In this document: piece after piece, positions 23,420-32,477 of the stretch
Layout of the letters: each line of letters starts with the position of its first letter
Numbering within the stretch: the first letter of the stretch is position 1
NCBI GenBank assembly: GCA_001898505.1
Contig: MKTZ01000025.1
Location: 186,001 to 250,000 of the forward strand
Direction: 5' to 3'
Source of the DNA: Sphingobacteriales bacterium 50-39
GTDB lineage: Bacteria > Bacteroidota > Bacteroidia > Chitinophagales > Chitinophagaceae
DNA: 64,000 bases
Notes under the pieces: generated by a model
Database searches by the model: none
Told to the model about the DNA's origin: nothing
The model's input: only the letters and a program-made list of their open reading frames with translations
Program-made: the position numbers and the translations under genes

Positions 23420-25609
23420 ATGATCAAGAAGCAATTTTCTGTCGTCGGTATGAGCTGTGCCAGCTGCGCCATCAGCGTAGAGACGATCCTCTCTTCCATA
23501 GAGGGGGTTGGCAGGGCGGAGGTCAGCTTCCCTCAACACAGTGTACAGGTGGAATACTCCCCTGAAAAGATCACTCCCCGGCAAATGAAGGCGGCCCTGC
23601 AGGACATTGGATACGACCTGCTGGTGGATGAGCCTTCCGAAAAGCTGGAGGAGATACAGAAGGAAGAGGTAAGAAGCCTGCGTAAGCGCACGCTTGCGGC
23701 TATACTATTATCGGTGCCCCTGGTGGTCATCGGGATGTTCTTTATGGATATGCCGTACGCCAATTATTGGATGTGGGCGCTGGCGACCCCTGTTGTATTG
23801 TGGTTTGGCAGGAACTTTTTTGTGAATGCCTTCAAGCAGGCGCGACACGGACGGGCGAATATGGATACCCTGGTGGCCCTGAGCACGGGCATCAGCTATT
23901 TGTTTAGTGTGTTCAATACTCTATTCCCTGACTATTGGCATGAGAGGGGGCTGCATGCGCATGTCTATTTCGAAGCATCCGCGGTTGTGGTAGCATTTAT
24001 TCTTTTGGGGAAATTGCTGGAAGAAAGGGCCAAGGCCCGGACGTCCTCGGCTATAAAGAAGCTGATGGGACTGCAGCCCAATACTGTCGCCGTTGTCGGT
24101 GAGGATGGGGGCGTGAAAGAAATTCCGCTGGCCGAGGTCAGGCCAGGGGACAAACTCCTGGTGCGGCCCGGGGATAAGATAGCTGTAGATGGACGTGTTG
24201 TCGAAGGCAGCAGCTATGTAGATGAGAGCATGATCAGCGGAGAGCCCGTGGCTGTAGCGAAGATGTCAGGGGACAGTGTATTTGCGGGCACGATCAATCA
24301 AAAGGGCAGCTTCCGGTACACCGCCGAAAAAGTAGGCGGGGATACGCTGCTGGCACATATTATCAAGATGGTGCAGGAGGCGCAGAGCAGCAAGGCCCCT
24401 GTTCAGAAACTGGTGGACAAGGTGGCGGGCATCTTTGTGCCTGTCGTCATAGGGCTGGCAATTATAAGCTTTCTGGCATGGTGGATCTGGGGTGGCGGCA
24501 ACGGGCTGACCTATGGGCTTCTTTCCCTGGTGACAGTGCTGGTCATCGCATGTCCCTGTGCATTGGGACTGGCAACTCCTACCGCCATCATGGTGGGTGT
24601 GGGCAGGGGAGCGGAGCAGGGGATCCTTATCCGGAATGCCGAGAGCCTGGAGCAGGCGTATAAGGTCAACGCCCTTGTGGTGGATAAAACCGGTACGTTA
24701 ACAGAGGGCAAACCCGTCGTCACGGATATATATGAAGTCGTTTCAGGCCGGCGGGACATCCTGTTGTCGCTGGAGCAGGCTTCGGAGCATCCGCTGGCGT
24801 CGGCGGTGGCTGTTTATCTTGAGAAAGACAGCCGGCCTGTGAAGATCACGGATATAGAGTCCTTAACGGGAAAGGGTATACGAGGAAGGCATGAAGAGCA
24901 GATGTATTGGGTAGGCAGCCGGCAGCTGATGGAGGAAGTTGGGGTTGGACTTTCGAAGGATGTGGAGCAATGGGTGGAGGAAAAGAACGCAGCTGCGCAG
25001 ACAGTAGTGTTCTTTGCGGATGACTGGTCGGTACTGGCTGTTCTTGCCATAGAGGATAGTATAAAGGATTCGGCGGCGGCTGCCGTGGCTGGGTTGAAGA
25101 AAGAGGGTATAGAAGTGCATATGTTGACGGGAGATGGTTCCCGGACGGCGGCCGCGGTAGCGGCAAGGACCGGAATAGGTTCTTTCAAGGCAGAGTCATC
25201 GCCTGCGGAAAAGGCTGCATATATAAAGGCATTACAGCAGCAGGGAAAAGTAGTAGCGATGGCAGGCGATGGGATCAATGACAGCCAGGCGCTGGCCCAG
25301 GCCGATGTGAGCATTGCCATGGGCGCCGGCAGTGATATTGCAATGGACGTGGCGGGTATCACCTTGCTTTCGGAAGACCTTTCCAGGTTACCCGCGGCTA
25401 TCCGGCTGTCGAGGGCAACCGTGAGGACCGTACGGCAGAACCTTTTTTGGGCCTTTATCTACAACCTTATCGGTATCCCTGTTGCCGCCGGCGTGCTGTA
25501 TCCTGTCAATGGGTTCCTGCTGAACCCGATGATCGCGGGAGCCGCCATGGCGTTGAGCAGTGTCAGCGTTGTCAGTAACAGTTTACGTTTAAAATATAAA
25601 AAAATATAG
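23420..25609 (+). CDS. copA: Copper-exporting P1B-type ATPase
   Basis: A 729-residue P-type ATPase. An N-terminal HMA domain has the Cu(I) motif GMSCASC at residues 10-16. Membrane helices follow, then the actuator motif MISGEP, the transport-site CPC at Cys378-Cys380 (ACPCALGLATP), the phosphorylated Asp422 of DKTGTLTEGK, the nucleotide-binding HPLASAV, and GDGINDSQAL at about residue 617. The YN...N-MxxS pattern in the last helices is that of P1B-1 Cu(I) pumps. It exports Cu(I) to the periplasm. I choose ATG 23420 because the HMA strand starts directly there; TTG 23378 and ATG 23402 are open alternatives. The chaperone gene starts one base after its stop. Confidence 0.96.
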   Translation: MIKKQFSVVGMSCASCAISVETILSSIEGVGRAEVSFPQHSVQVEYSPEKITPRQMKAALQDIGYDLLVDEPSEKLEEIQKEEVRSLRKRTLAAILLSVPLVVIGMFFMDMPYANYWMWALATPVVLWFGRNFFVNAFKQARHGRANMDTLVALSTGISYLFSVFNTLFPDYWHERGLHAHVYFEASAVVVAFILLGKLLEERAKARTSSAIKKLMGLQPNTVAVVGEDGGVKEIPLAEVRPGDKLLVRPGDKIAVDGRVVEGSSYVDESMISGEPVAVAKMSGDSVFAGTINQKGSFRYTAEKVGGDTLLAHIIKMVQEAQSSKAPVQKLVDKVAGIFVPVVIGLAIISFLAWWIWGGGNGLTYGLLSLVTVLVIACPCALGLATPTAIMVGVGRGAEQGILIRNAESLEQAYKVNALVVDKTGTLTEGKPVVTDIYEVVSGRRDILLSLEQASEHPLASAVAVYLEKDSRPVKITDIESLTGKGIRGRHEEQMYWVGSRQLMEEVGVGLSKDVEQWVEEKNAAAQTVVFFADDWSVLAVLAIEDSIKDSAAAAVAGLKKEGIEVHMLTGDGSRTAAAVAARTGIGSFKAESSPAEKAAYIKALQQQGKVVAMAGDGINDSQALAQADVSIAMGAGSDIAMDVAGITLLSEDLSRLPAAIRLSRATVRTVRQNLFWAFIYNLIGIPVAAGVLYPVNGFLLNPMIAGAAMALSSVSVVSNSLRLKYKKI

Positions 25610-25610
25610 T

Positions 25611-25826
25611 ATGAGCACATTACAGTTCAAGACGAATATCAATTGCAGCGGTTGCGTAGCAAGGGTTACACCAAAGCTGAACGAGACAAAGGGTGTCAAA
25701 TCCTGGAAAGTAGATACCGAGAATCCCGACAAGATACTGACCGTGGAGACGGAGGCCCCTGGCAGCGAGAGCATCGTCGAGGCGGTGAAGAAGGCGGGAT
25801 TTAGCATAGAACCTATAAAAAAATAG
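25611..25826 (+). CDS. CopZ-like copper chaperone (HMA domain)
   Basis: A 71-residue single HMA domain. FKTNINCSGCVARVTPKLNE has the metal-binding CSGC at residues 12-15, and VKSWKVDTENPDKILTVETE, IVEAVKKAGFSIEPIKK complete the ferredoxin-like fold. It should carry Cu(I) in the cytoplasm to the ATPase encoded immediately upstream. The gap between the genes is a single base, so the two are translated from one message. The motif CSGC instead of CxxC with Met before it and the D in the loop are common in Bacteroidota members of this family. Confidence 0.93.
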   Translation: MSTLQFKTNINCSGCVARVTPKLNETKGVKSWKVDTENPDKILTVETEAPGSESIVEAVKKAGFSIEPIKK

Positions 25827-25838
25827 TACCTTTGAGCC

Positions 25839-26252
25839 ATGTTGTTGCCCAGGACCATACAATACAAGGCGTTGCTGTTGCTGGCTGTCTTTGCGGCCAA
25901 CTTCTTTGTCGTCTGTCATTGTTCGGTCCGGGCAGCCGGGCACTCCGCCTGCTGCGCCGAAAATGTCCGGAAAACGGGCCTTCCGGGAAATGAAGCCCGT
26001 TTTGGAGAGGAAGAGAATCGTCCTTGTAAGGATGATAATGGATGCAGCGGCATGCATGCCGTAAAGTTCAATCTTTTAGAAAAGCAGGAGGCCAAGAAAG
26101 TAAGCGCCGAGCCTGTGCTGGCTGAAGTGATAGTGCATATGTCACAACAGCCTGTGCAAGTACTTCACGGCATAACCTTTCATCCCGACGTATATTCATA
26201 TAAGCATCCCCCGCCAGACTACCAGTCGTTGTACCAGTGTTTCCTGATTTGA
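25839..26252 (+). CDS. Cys-rich secreted protein of the copper cluster (HYC_CC_PP-like)
   Basis: A 137-residue exported protein. A hydrophobic N-terminal segment (ALLLLAVFAANFFVV) runs into VCHCS, followed by SACCAEN, CKDDNGCSGMH, and a C-terminal YKHPPPDYQSLYQCF. The order of a CxC/HxC site, a CC pair and a PP motif recalls the small HYC_CC_PP family found beside metal genes in Bacteroidota, although the first motif here is CHC. Cys, His and Met residues suggest copper binding in the periplasm (inference). TACCTTTG at 25827-25834, five bases before the ATG, is a perfect -7 hexamer, so an internal promoter is possible. Confidence 0.6.
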   Translation: MLLPRTIQYKALLLLAVFAANFFVVCHCSVRAAGHSACCAENVRKTGLPGNEARFGEEENRPCKDDNGCSGMHAVKFNLLEKQEAKKVSAEPVLAEVIVHMSQQPVQVLHGITFHPDVYSYKHPPPDYQSLYQCFLI

Positions 26253-26303
26253 TAATTGTTTGTCTCGTTCCGTCATTTATTTATCAACATTCAATCTATC
26301 AAA

Positions 26304-26786
26304 ATGAAAAAGATATTTATGGCAGTGGTCGTATTGATCGCTGTATCATCGCAACATCTATTTGCACAGGTATCCAACATTCTTCCTTCTTATTATGGTG
26401 TAAAGGACGCCCTGGTGGCGGGTGACGCCAACGCAGCCGCAGCCAGGGCCGGTGAGCTTTTAAAAGCCATCGATGGCGTCGATATGAGCAAGATGCCGGG
26501 AAAGGATCATACGGCTTTTATGGCCGTGAAGGACAAACTTGCCTTTGATGCAAGACATATTTCGGAAAAGAAGGAGATTGGTCATCAAAGGGAGCATTTT
26601 GCGAGCTTGTCCACCAATATGATGACACTGGCCAAAGACGTCAAATTGTCGGAGCAGGCTATTTATGAGGATTATTGTCCCATGAAGAAGGCCACCTGGC
26701 TGACCAACGACCAGACGATAAAGAATCCTTATTACGGCAGTTCCATGCTGACCTGCGGGAAAATTAAATCAACCCTGAAGCCTTAA
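26304..26786 (+). CDS. DUF3347 domain periplasmic protein
   Basis: A 160-residue protein with a signal peptide (MKKIFMAVVVLIAVSSQHLFAQ). The mature part matches DUF3347: ILPSYYGVKDALVAGDANAAAARAGELLKA is the helical start, and the end reads YEDYCPMKKATWLTNDQTIKNPYYGSSMLTCG, with two Cys and Met residues that look suited to binding Cu(I). This domain is frequently found with CusAB efflux systems and multicopper oxidases in Bacteroidota and often sits fused to CusB. The ATG at 26304 gives a proper signal peptide; the frame upstream does not. The oxidase gene starts 8 bp downstream. Confidence 0.88.
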   Translation: MKKIFMAVVVLIAVSSQHLFAQVSNILPSYYGVKDALVAGDANAAAARAGELLKAIDGVDMSKMPGKDHTAFMAVKDKLAFDARHISEKKEIGHQREHFASLSTNMMTLAKDVKLSEQAIYEDYCPMKKATWLTNDQTIKNPYYGSSMLTCGKIKSTLKP

Positions 26787-26793
26787 ACACCTC

Positions 26794-29004
26794 ATGTACA
26801 TGAAATTATTTCTCATATGCCTCATGGCATGGGGGTTGACATTGCCTGGACGTGCGCAAATGCATCACATGGGGGCCACGCCGTCAACGGCTGCCCGGGA
26901 ACCATTTCACCCGGCGACCGATGTATCGAAACCCGGCCACGTCGTATATCATCTCTATATCACCGACACCACGGTAAACTATACCGGCAAGAAGGTAAAG
27001 GCCATTGCTATCAACGGGACTATTCCCGGTCCCGTCCTTTATTTTACGGAGGGCGACACCGCCGAGATACATATCCATAATGAGATGATGATGGAGACAT
27101 CCGTACACTGGCATGGGCTTATTATCCCCAACAAATACGATGGCGTATCCCATCTGACCACTCCACCCATAGGTCCTATGCAGACCTATGTAGCCACTTT
27201 CCCCATTGTACAGAACGGCACTTATTGGTATCATTCCCACACGATGCTGCAGGAGCAGAGTGGTGAATATGGGGCATTTATCATCCGGAAGCGGGAGGTG
27301 GACAGAACGCGGGAACCGGACAGCCTAAAGGAACATACTATTCTTCTCAGCGACTGGACAAATGAAAAACCTTATGAGGTGGAGCGCAGCCAGCACAACG
27401 CCACGGACTGGTATGCCATTCGCAAGGGGAGTGTCCAGGACTATGCCGCCGCCATCCGGGACAAACACTTCGGCACCAAGCTTACCAACGAGCGGAAGAG
27501 GATGCTGGCCATGGATGTCAGCGATGTATATTATGACAGGATGCTGGCCAATGGCCGTCCGCAGGATGAGCCGTCCGGGTTCAAGGCCGGGGATAAGGTC
27601 AGGCTGCGTATCATCAATGGCAGTTCGTCCACTTATTATTGGCTCACGTATGCGGGTGGCAAGATCTCCGTGGTGGCCAATGACGGGAAGGATGTGGAGC
27701 CTGTGCCTGTGGATCGGCTGATCATCGGGACGTCAGAAACATATGATTTGATCGTAGCCATTCCTGACAACGGACGCTATGAATTCCTGGCTACCTCCGA
27801 AGACAGGACGCAATCGGCGTCTGTATGGTTGGGAGAGGGGGAGAAGGTAAAGGCAACGCCCTTACCCAGGCTGAGTTATTTTGATGGTATGAAGATGATG
27901 AATGACATGATGAAAGGGAATGGGGATATGAACAGCATGGAGATGCAGATGAGCAATCAGCAGATGGATATGAACGCCGTGATGTACAGGGAGTCCACCG
28001 GCGTCACCCTCAACTATGGGATGTTGCGCAGTCCTGTAAAGACAACTTTGCCGGATGGACCGGTGAAAGAGCTGCGGTTCAATCTTACGGGCAATATGAA
28101 CCGTTATGTCTGGACCATCGACAACAAGGCTGTTTCCGAGACGGATAGGATACTGATCCGAAAAGGAGAGAATGTGCGGATCGTTCTTTACAATGGGACG
28201 ATGATGCGGCATCCCATGCATCTGCATGGACATTTCTTCCGCCTGCTCAACGGGCAGGGCGATCATGCGCCCTTGAAAAATACCGTGGACATCATGCCGA
28301 TGGAGACAGATACACTTGAATTTGCCGCCACCGAGAGTGGGGACTGGTTCTTTCATTGTCATATCCTGTATCATATGATGAGCGGGATGGGGCGTATCTT
28401 TCATTATGCGGATTCGCCGCCTGATACTGCGTTGGGCGATCCGAAGAAAGCCCTGCGAAAAGTATATGCGGACGACCGGACGATCTATCCGGCAGGAAGG
28501 GTCAGCCTGGAGAGCAATGGGAGCGATGGGGAACTGATCGCCGGTGGCAGGCGATGGCGTTTGCAGACGGAGTGGAGGATAGGTACGGATCAGACAAAGG
28601 GATATGAGAGCGAGACGCATTTTGGAAGGTATCTTGGGAAGATGCAGTTCTGGATGCCCTATATAGGCTGGGATTTCCGTTACAGAAAGGGCGGGGTCAT
28701 GGAGAAGAATATCTTTGGCCAGGAAGATACGAAGAACAAACGGTCGGTGATATGTGCGGGGGTGCAGTATACCTTGCCATTTTTGGTGACGGCGGATGCA
28801 CGGGTGGACATGAAGGGGAATCTCCGCTTGCAGCTGGTGAGGGAGGATGTGCCTGTTACCAGCAGGCTGCGGTTTAATTTTATGGTCAATACGGACAGAG
28901 AATACATGGTCGGCTTTAGATATATTTTCACCAAATATTTCGGGCTGTCCACGCACTATGACAGCGATATGGGATTCGGGGCCGGAGTAACTTTCAGCTA
29001 TTAG
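26794..29004 (+). CDS. Multicopper oxidase fused to a CopB-like C-terminal domain
   Basis: A 736-residue exported protein. After a signal peptide (to about residue 22) come three cupredoxin domains. Copper ligands are in HWHGL, YWYHSHTMLQEQ, HPMHLHGHFF and WFFHCHILYHMMSGM (trinuclear site and type 1 site with axial Met). A Met-rich loop (MKMMNDMMKGNGDMNSMEMQMSNQQMDM, about residues 365-392, described only in part here) resembles the substrate-binding loop of CueO. After residue 565 the sequence changes to strand-rich amphipathic segments (WRLQTEWRIG, YIGWDFRYRKG, SVICAGVQYTLPFLV, YMVGFRYIFTKYFGLSTHYD) like CopB, the outer-membrane copper protein. It probably oxidises Cu(I) at the cell envelope. 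Confidence 0.9.
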   Translation: MYMKLFLICLMAWGLTLPGRAQMHHMGATPSTAAREPFHPATDVSKPGHVVYHLYITDTTVNYTGKKVKAIAINGTIPGPVLYFTEGDTAEIHIHNEMMMETSVHWHGLIIPNKYDGVSHLTTPPIGPMQTYVATFPIVQNGTYWYHSHTMLQEQSGEYGAFIIRKREVDRTREPDSLKEHTILLSDWTNEKPYEVERSQHNATDWYAIRKGSVQDYAAAIRDKHFGTKLTNERKRMLAMDVSDVYYDRMLANGRPQDEPSGFKAGDKVRLRIINGSSSTYYWLTYAGGKISVVANDGKDVEPVPVDRLIIGTSETYDLIVAIPDNGRYEFLATSEDRTQSASVWLGEGEKVKATPLPRLSYFDGMKMMNDMMKGNGDMNSMEMQMSNQQMDMNAVMYRESTGVTLNYGMLRSPVKTTLPDGPVKELRFNLTGNMNRYVWTIDNKAVSETDRILIRKGENVRIVLYNGTMMRHPMHLHGHFFRLLNGQGDHAPLKNTVDIMPMETDTLEFAATESGDWFFHCHILYHMMSGMGRIFHYADSPPDTALGDPKKALRKVYADDRTIYPAGRVSLESNGSDGELIAGGRRWRLQTEWRIGTDQTKGYESETHFGRYLGKMQFWMPYIGWDFRYRKGGVMEKNIFGQEDTKNKRSVICAGVQYTLPFLVTADARVDMKGNLRLQLVREDVPVTSRLRFNFMVNTDREYMVGFRYIFTKYFGLSTHYDSDMGFGAGVTFSY

Positions 29005-29104
29005 AAGACGAGGTTGGCCGGGGTAAAGATTGCTATAACCAAAAGTTATCGATAATTACCAATAGCCATTTCTCCGTTATGATAAGTAGGTGGAGCTTTG
29101 TGGT

Positions 29105-30064
29105 ATGGAAAAGATACATTTTCTCGACAGAAGCATCACGACACGAGAGGTCATATTTGTGCTGGCCATGGCGCTTTGCCTGACGCCTTTCGTAACTCCG
29201 CCAGTGGCTCTCGTGATGGGGCTGGCTATTGCGCAATGGGTGGGTCATCCGTATATACATCTTAATCATAAAGCTACGCATGTCCTTTTGCAGGTGGCTG
29301 TAGTAGGGCTGGGTTTTGGCATGGATATAAGGAGCGCCATAAAAGCAGGTGGGCAGGGGGCTCTTTTTACGGTGGTGGCCATCACGGGCGCCTTATTGAC
29401 AGGAGTGCTATTGGGCAGGCTGTTCCGTCTGGATAAGAAAACCGCGTACCTGGTATCGGCCGGTACGGCTATTTGCGGCGGCAGCGCTATTGCGGCTCTA
29501 TCTCCCGTGATCCGGGCGGGGGAGAAGCAGGTGTCGGTGGCCATCGGCATTATCTTTATCCTGAATTCCGTTGCGCTGCTGCTTTTTCCGGCGATAGGTC
29601 ATTTGCTGCATTTGTCCCAGACCCAGTTTGGTCTTTGGAGCGCGATTGCCATCCATGATACGAGCTCTGTGGTAGGGGCTGCGGGCAAGTATGGCAGCCA
29701 GGCTCTTCAGATTGCCACGACCGTGAAACTGGCCCGGGCCCTTTGGATCATTCCGGTGGCTTTTCTGTCGACACTGATATTTAAGAATAAAGGTGCACGG
29801 CCCAAAATTCCCTGGTTCATCGGCGGGTTTGTACTGGCGATGGTCATTCATACCTATGTACTGGTACCGGGTCTGCTAACGCTGGAGCATTATATTGTCA
29901 ATGCGTCTCATGCAAGTCTGACGCTGACCCTTTTTCTCATTGGCAGCGGACTGTCGAAGAAGGTGCTGCTTTCGGTGGGGGTTCGACCTATGCTGCAGGG
30001 AATAATATTATGGGTGATTATCTCTGTCGTATCGTTGTGGGTAATAATAACTATGGTGCATTAG
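29105..30064 (+). CDS. YeiH-family putative sulfate exporter
   Basis: A 319-residue integral membrane protein with about ten helices. Family blocks include VGLGFGMDIRSAIKAG, LVSAGTAICGGSAIAALSPVI, VSVAIGIIFILNSVALLLFP, and WSAIAIHDTSSVVGAAGKYG with IATTVKLARALWIIPVAF. These match the YeiH/YadS group (Cons_hypoth698), proposed to export sulfate or sulfonates such as taurine-derived products. I take the ATG at 29105; GTG 29090 is an alternative. It is convergent with the DNA repair gene and overlaps it by 4 bp. Whether it is part of the copper cluster is doubtful, since 100 bp separate them. Confidence 0.9.
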   Translation: MEKIHFLDRSITTREVIFVLAMALCLTPFVTPPVALVMGLAIAQWVGHPYIHLNHKATHVLLQVAVVGLGFGMDIRSAIKAGGQGALFTVVAITGALLTGVLLGRLFRLDKKTAYLVSAGTAICGGSAIAALSPVIRAGEKQVSVAIGIIFILNSVALLLFPAIGHLLHLSQTQFGLWSAIAIHDTSSVVGAAGKYGSQALQIATTVKLARALWIIPVAFLSTLIFKNKGARPKIPWFIGGFVLAMVIHTYVLVPGLLTLEHYIVNASHASLTLTLFLIGSGLSKKVLLSVGVRPMLQGIILWVIISVVSLWVIITMVH

Positions 30065-30768
30065 CACTTCACCGTCTTCTTTTTCTTCCCCAGGCTGCCT
30101 TTGTCCTTTGCTTTTTTGATATAGTCTATGGCTGCCGGCACCTTACAGGATGTACCATCCATGATCACCGTGACGGCGCCGATCCTTTTGGCGGCGGCGA
30201 TGGCTTCCGCTGAAAGGGGGACTACATAAGACCCGACGCAGATGATAAAATTATTCATCCAGTATCTTACGCGATCGGGCGCAGCATGGATATTTTTTTC
30301 TACGCGTGCCAAGAGTACTTTTAGTGATGTCATGTCCAATTCGTTGTCCGGCTTGAGCGCTGCAAGGTTTGCCAGGGTGGACCAGCCCGCGGCGGCAATA
30401 TGCGGGTCCTTCGAATCGATCCATTCCATTGCCAGCTCGTATCCATGCTGTCCTTCTGCCGCTACCCAGGGGACAGTGTATTCGTTGATGTTGTTGGAGA
30501 CCGCATTCTTAACCCATGTCTGCAAGTCCTTCTTTGTCATTTTTTCATCGTCGGCAATAAGCCCGGCCAGGTACATGGCATCCGCGTTGCCGGTGGCATA
30601 GAGATCCTTGGCAAGCTGATAGTCCTTTTTTATCCTTTTTTGAATGGGCTTCATATCACCGACCTTTACGCCGAAGAAGGGTTCTTTTACGCCATGCTTC
30701 AGGAGTATGTTCTTTATCTGCTGGCTGCCCAGCGATTCCAGCTGGGTCATTATTTCTTTTACGGTCAT
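30061..30768 (-). CDS. AlkD-like DNA alkylation repair protein (HEAT-like repeats)
   Basis: A 235-residue protein of the DNA alkylation repair superfamily. TVKEIMTQLESLGSQQIKNILLKHGVKEPFFGVKVGDMKPI is the usual N-terminal block (kxGvxepxfGvkvgdlR), followed by alternating helices LAKDLYATGNADAMYLAGLIAD, MEWIDSKDPHIAAAGWSTLANLA and SLKVLLARVEKNIHAAPDRVRYWMNNFIICVGSYV. These are HEAT-like repeats that wrap DNA. True AlkD glycosylases excise N3- and N7-alkylpurines; this subgroup ends in a Lys-rich tail (KKAKDKGSLGKKKK) and its activity is untested. It stands alone. Confidence 0.9.
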   Translation of the reverse strand: MTVKEIMTQLESLGSQQIKNILLKHGVKEPFFGVKVGDMKPIQKRIKKDYQLAKDLYATGNADAMYLAGLIADDEKMTKKDLQTWVKNAVSNNINEYTVPWVAAEGQHGYELAMEWIDSKDPHIAAAGWSTLANLAALKPDNELDMTSLKVLLARVEKNIHAAPDRVRYWMNNFIICVGSYVVPLSAEAIAAAKRIGAVTVIMDGTSCKVPAAIDYIKKAKDKGSLGKKKKTVKC

Positions 30769-30860
30769 TTGGAAGGATTATAACTAAAAATAAGGAAAAC
30801 TTTTTCGCCGGTCAAGGGGCAGGGCGGCGATATACGGACGGCTGGAGCGGGAAGGGCGGC

Positions 30861-32087
30861 TCAAAGCCGGTCAAGCTGTTTTTGGATGGCTTGTTTGTCC
30901 GTTTGGGTCCTTGCCAGCCGCAATGCCTGCTGAAAATTCTCGATGGCCTTTTGCCGGTGAATGTCCTTGTACAGCTCGCCCAGCAAGGCGAAGTAGAAGT
31001 GATTGCCCGTCAGTTCCAGCTTTTCGGCTTCGATGATGGCCTCTTCCTTGCTGTTGGCCTTTGAGAGGGCATAGGTCCTGTTAAGGGCTGCTATGGGGGA
31101 ATACTCTATTTGCAGCAGCCTGTTGTAATACTGCAGGATATTTTCCCATTTTTCTTTGGAGTCAGTGTGTTGGGTATTCCACCAGGCGATACCTGCTTCC
31201 AGGTGATATTTGGAGAGCTTGTCGCCTGTGGCGGCACGTCTCAGGAAATATCCTCCCTTGCTGATCAGCTCGGCATTCCACAGGCTGGTGTCCTGCTGCT
31301 GGTAGAGCACGATGGACCCGTCCCTGTCCAGACGGGCTTCAAAACGGGACGCATGGAAGCACATGAGGGACAGCAATGCATTGACCTGCGGCATGTTGGT
31401 AGTCTCGTTCTCGACGAGCATGGTACAGAGCCGCATGGCCTCCAGGCAGAGCTCTTTACGCAGGACTTTATTCTGACTGACAGAATAATAACCTTCATTG
31501 AACAAGAGGTAAATGGTGGTCAGCACCGGAGAGAGCCGCTGTTCTATCTCGGCGGCGGGCGGGAATTCTATAGATATCTTTCCTTGCCGAAGGATCTCTT
31601 TTGCGCGGAACAGGCGCTTGTTGATCGTGTCCTTGCCGGTGAGGAATGCGTTGGCGATCTCTTCTATGCCAAAGCCACATAAGATCCGGAGTGACAGCCC
31701 GATCTGCGCCTCAGTGGAGATAGAGGGATGGCAGATGGCAAACATCATTTGGAGCTGGCTGTCGATGATATTTTGCGGCGAGAGGTCGATGGGGTATTCC
31801 ACTGTATTTTTCGTACCTGTAAGGGCAGGCTCGATCTTTGTCTTATACAAATGGTTGCGCTGAAGATGACTCTTTGCCTTGTTCTTCGCTACGCTATAAA
31901 GCCAGGCAGTTGGATTGGGCGGTATGCCGCCCCCAAGTCCCCAGGTCTGTGCTGCGGTAAGAAAGGTCTCGCTGGCAATGTCCTCGGCGGTCTCTATCCC
32001 CTCCCAGCCAAAATACTTACAGAGTACCGAAACAATCTTCCGGTACTCTGTCCTGAACAGATGTGGTATCAGCTGCTGATCATCCAT
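30861..32087 (-). CDS. ECF42-type RNA polymerase sigma factor with C-terminal TPR-like extension
   Basis: A 408-residue sigma factor. Region 2 is VSVLCKYFGWEGIETAEDIASETFLTAAQTW with TAWLYSVAKNKAKSHLQRN; region 4 is ICGFGIEEIANAFLTGKDTINKRLFRAKEIL. A long C-terminal domain (DUF6596: LSPVLTTIYLLFNEGYYS..., LCLEAMRLCTMLVENE, then TPR-like helices LNRTYALSKANSKEEAIIEAEKL) replaces an anti-sigma factor in this ECF group. In ECF42 systems the partner is a DGPF/YciI protein, and one overlaps its 5' end by 8 bp here. Targets are generally unknown. Neighbouring DHFR-family genes are often part of such regulons. Confidence 0.93.
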   Translation of the reverse strand: MDDQQLIPHLFRTEYRKIVSVLCKYFGWEGIETAEDIASETFLTAAQTWGLGGGIPPNPTAWLYSVAKNKAKSHLQRNHLYKTKIEPALTGTKNTVEYPIDLSPQNIIDSQLQMMFAICHPSISTEAQIGLSLRILCGFGIEEIANAFLTGKDTINKRLFRAKEILRQGKISIEFPPAAEIEQRLSPVLTTIYLLFNEGYYSVSQNKVLRKELCLEAMRLCTMLVENETTNMPQVNALLSLMCFHASRFEARLDRDGSIVLYQQQDTSLWNAELISKGGYFLRRAATGDKLSKYHLEAGIAWWNTQHTDSKEKWENILQYYNRLLQIEYSPIAALNRTYALSKANSKEEAIIEAEKLELTGNHFYFALLGELYKDIHRQKAIENFQQALRLARTQTDKQAIQKQLDRL

Positions 32088-32433
32088 GGTGGCCGTCTGT
32101 TAACCTTCTCACCTCTACGCTATTGCCTTCTCCATTCAGGATAGGGCAGCCTTTTGCCAGGCTTACGGCCTCGTCAAAGTCTTTGGCCCTTATGGTGATA
32201 AAACCCGCTATCCATTCCTTTATCTCTGCGAATGGCCCATCCGTGACGACATCTTTTGGTTTTATGACCTTGCCTTCCAGGGAAAGGGCCGTGCCGCCGA
32301 CGAATTTGTTCTGGGCAGCGATACCGCCTACCCAGTCCTGGTATTGTTTCATGTACTGCTGCATTTGCTCCGGAGAGGGCGGCGTCTCGCGGATGACCAG
32401 ATCGAGACGCATGAGGATCAGATATTCGTCCAT
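32080..32433 (-). CDS. YciI-like DGPF-domain protein
   Basis: A 117-residue ferredoxin-like protein of the YCII/DGPF family. The core is EYLILMRLDL, PSPEQMQQYMKQYQDWVGGIAAQN, LSLEGKVIKPKDVVTDGPFAEIKEWIAGF with the DGPF motif that names the family, and AVSLAKGCPILNGEGNSVEVR. The Asp of DGPF and a His are proposed catalytic residues in YciI, but no reaction is established for this group. It overlaps the ECF42 sigma gene by 8 bp, which is the canonical arrangement. Two copies of a 24-bp direct repeat lie in its upstream region. Confidence 0.92.
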   Translation of the reverse strand: MDEYLILMRLDLVIRETPPSPEQMQQYMKQYQDWVGGIAAQNKFVGGTALSLEGKVIKPKDVVTDGPFAEIKEWIAGFITIRAKDFDEAVSLAKGCPILNGEGNSVEVRRLTDGHHG

Positions 32434-32453
32434 TGTGAAAAGATTTTAAATTT

Positions 32454-32477
32454 CGACCCGTGGTCGGTTTTATAAAT
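32454..32477. repeat. 24-bp direct repeat, copy a
   Basis: The 24 bases beginning CGACCCGTGGTCGG and ending TTTATAAAT occur again, unchanged, at 32546-32569. Each unit contains a small palindrome (CGACC/GGTCG). This copy lies 20 bp before the start codon of the YciI-like gene (minus strand). Confidence 0.75.
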
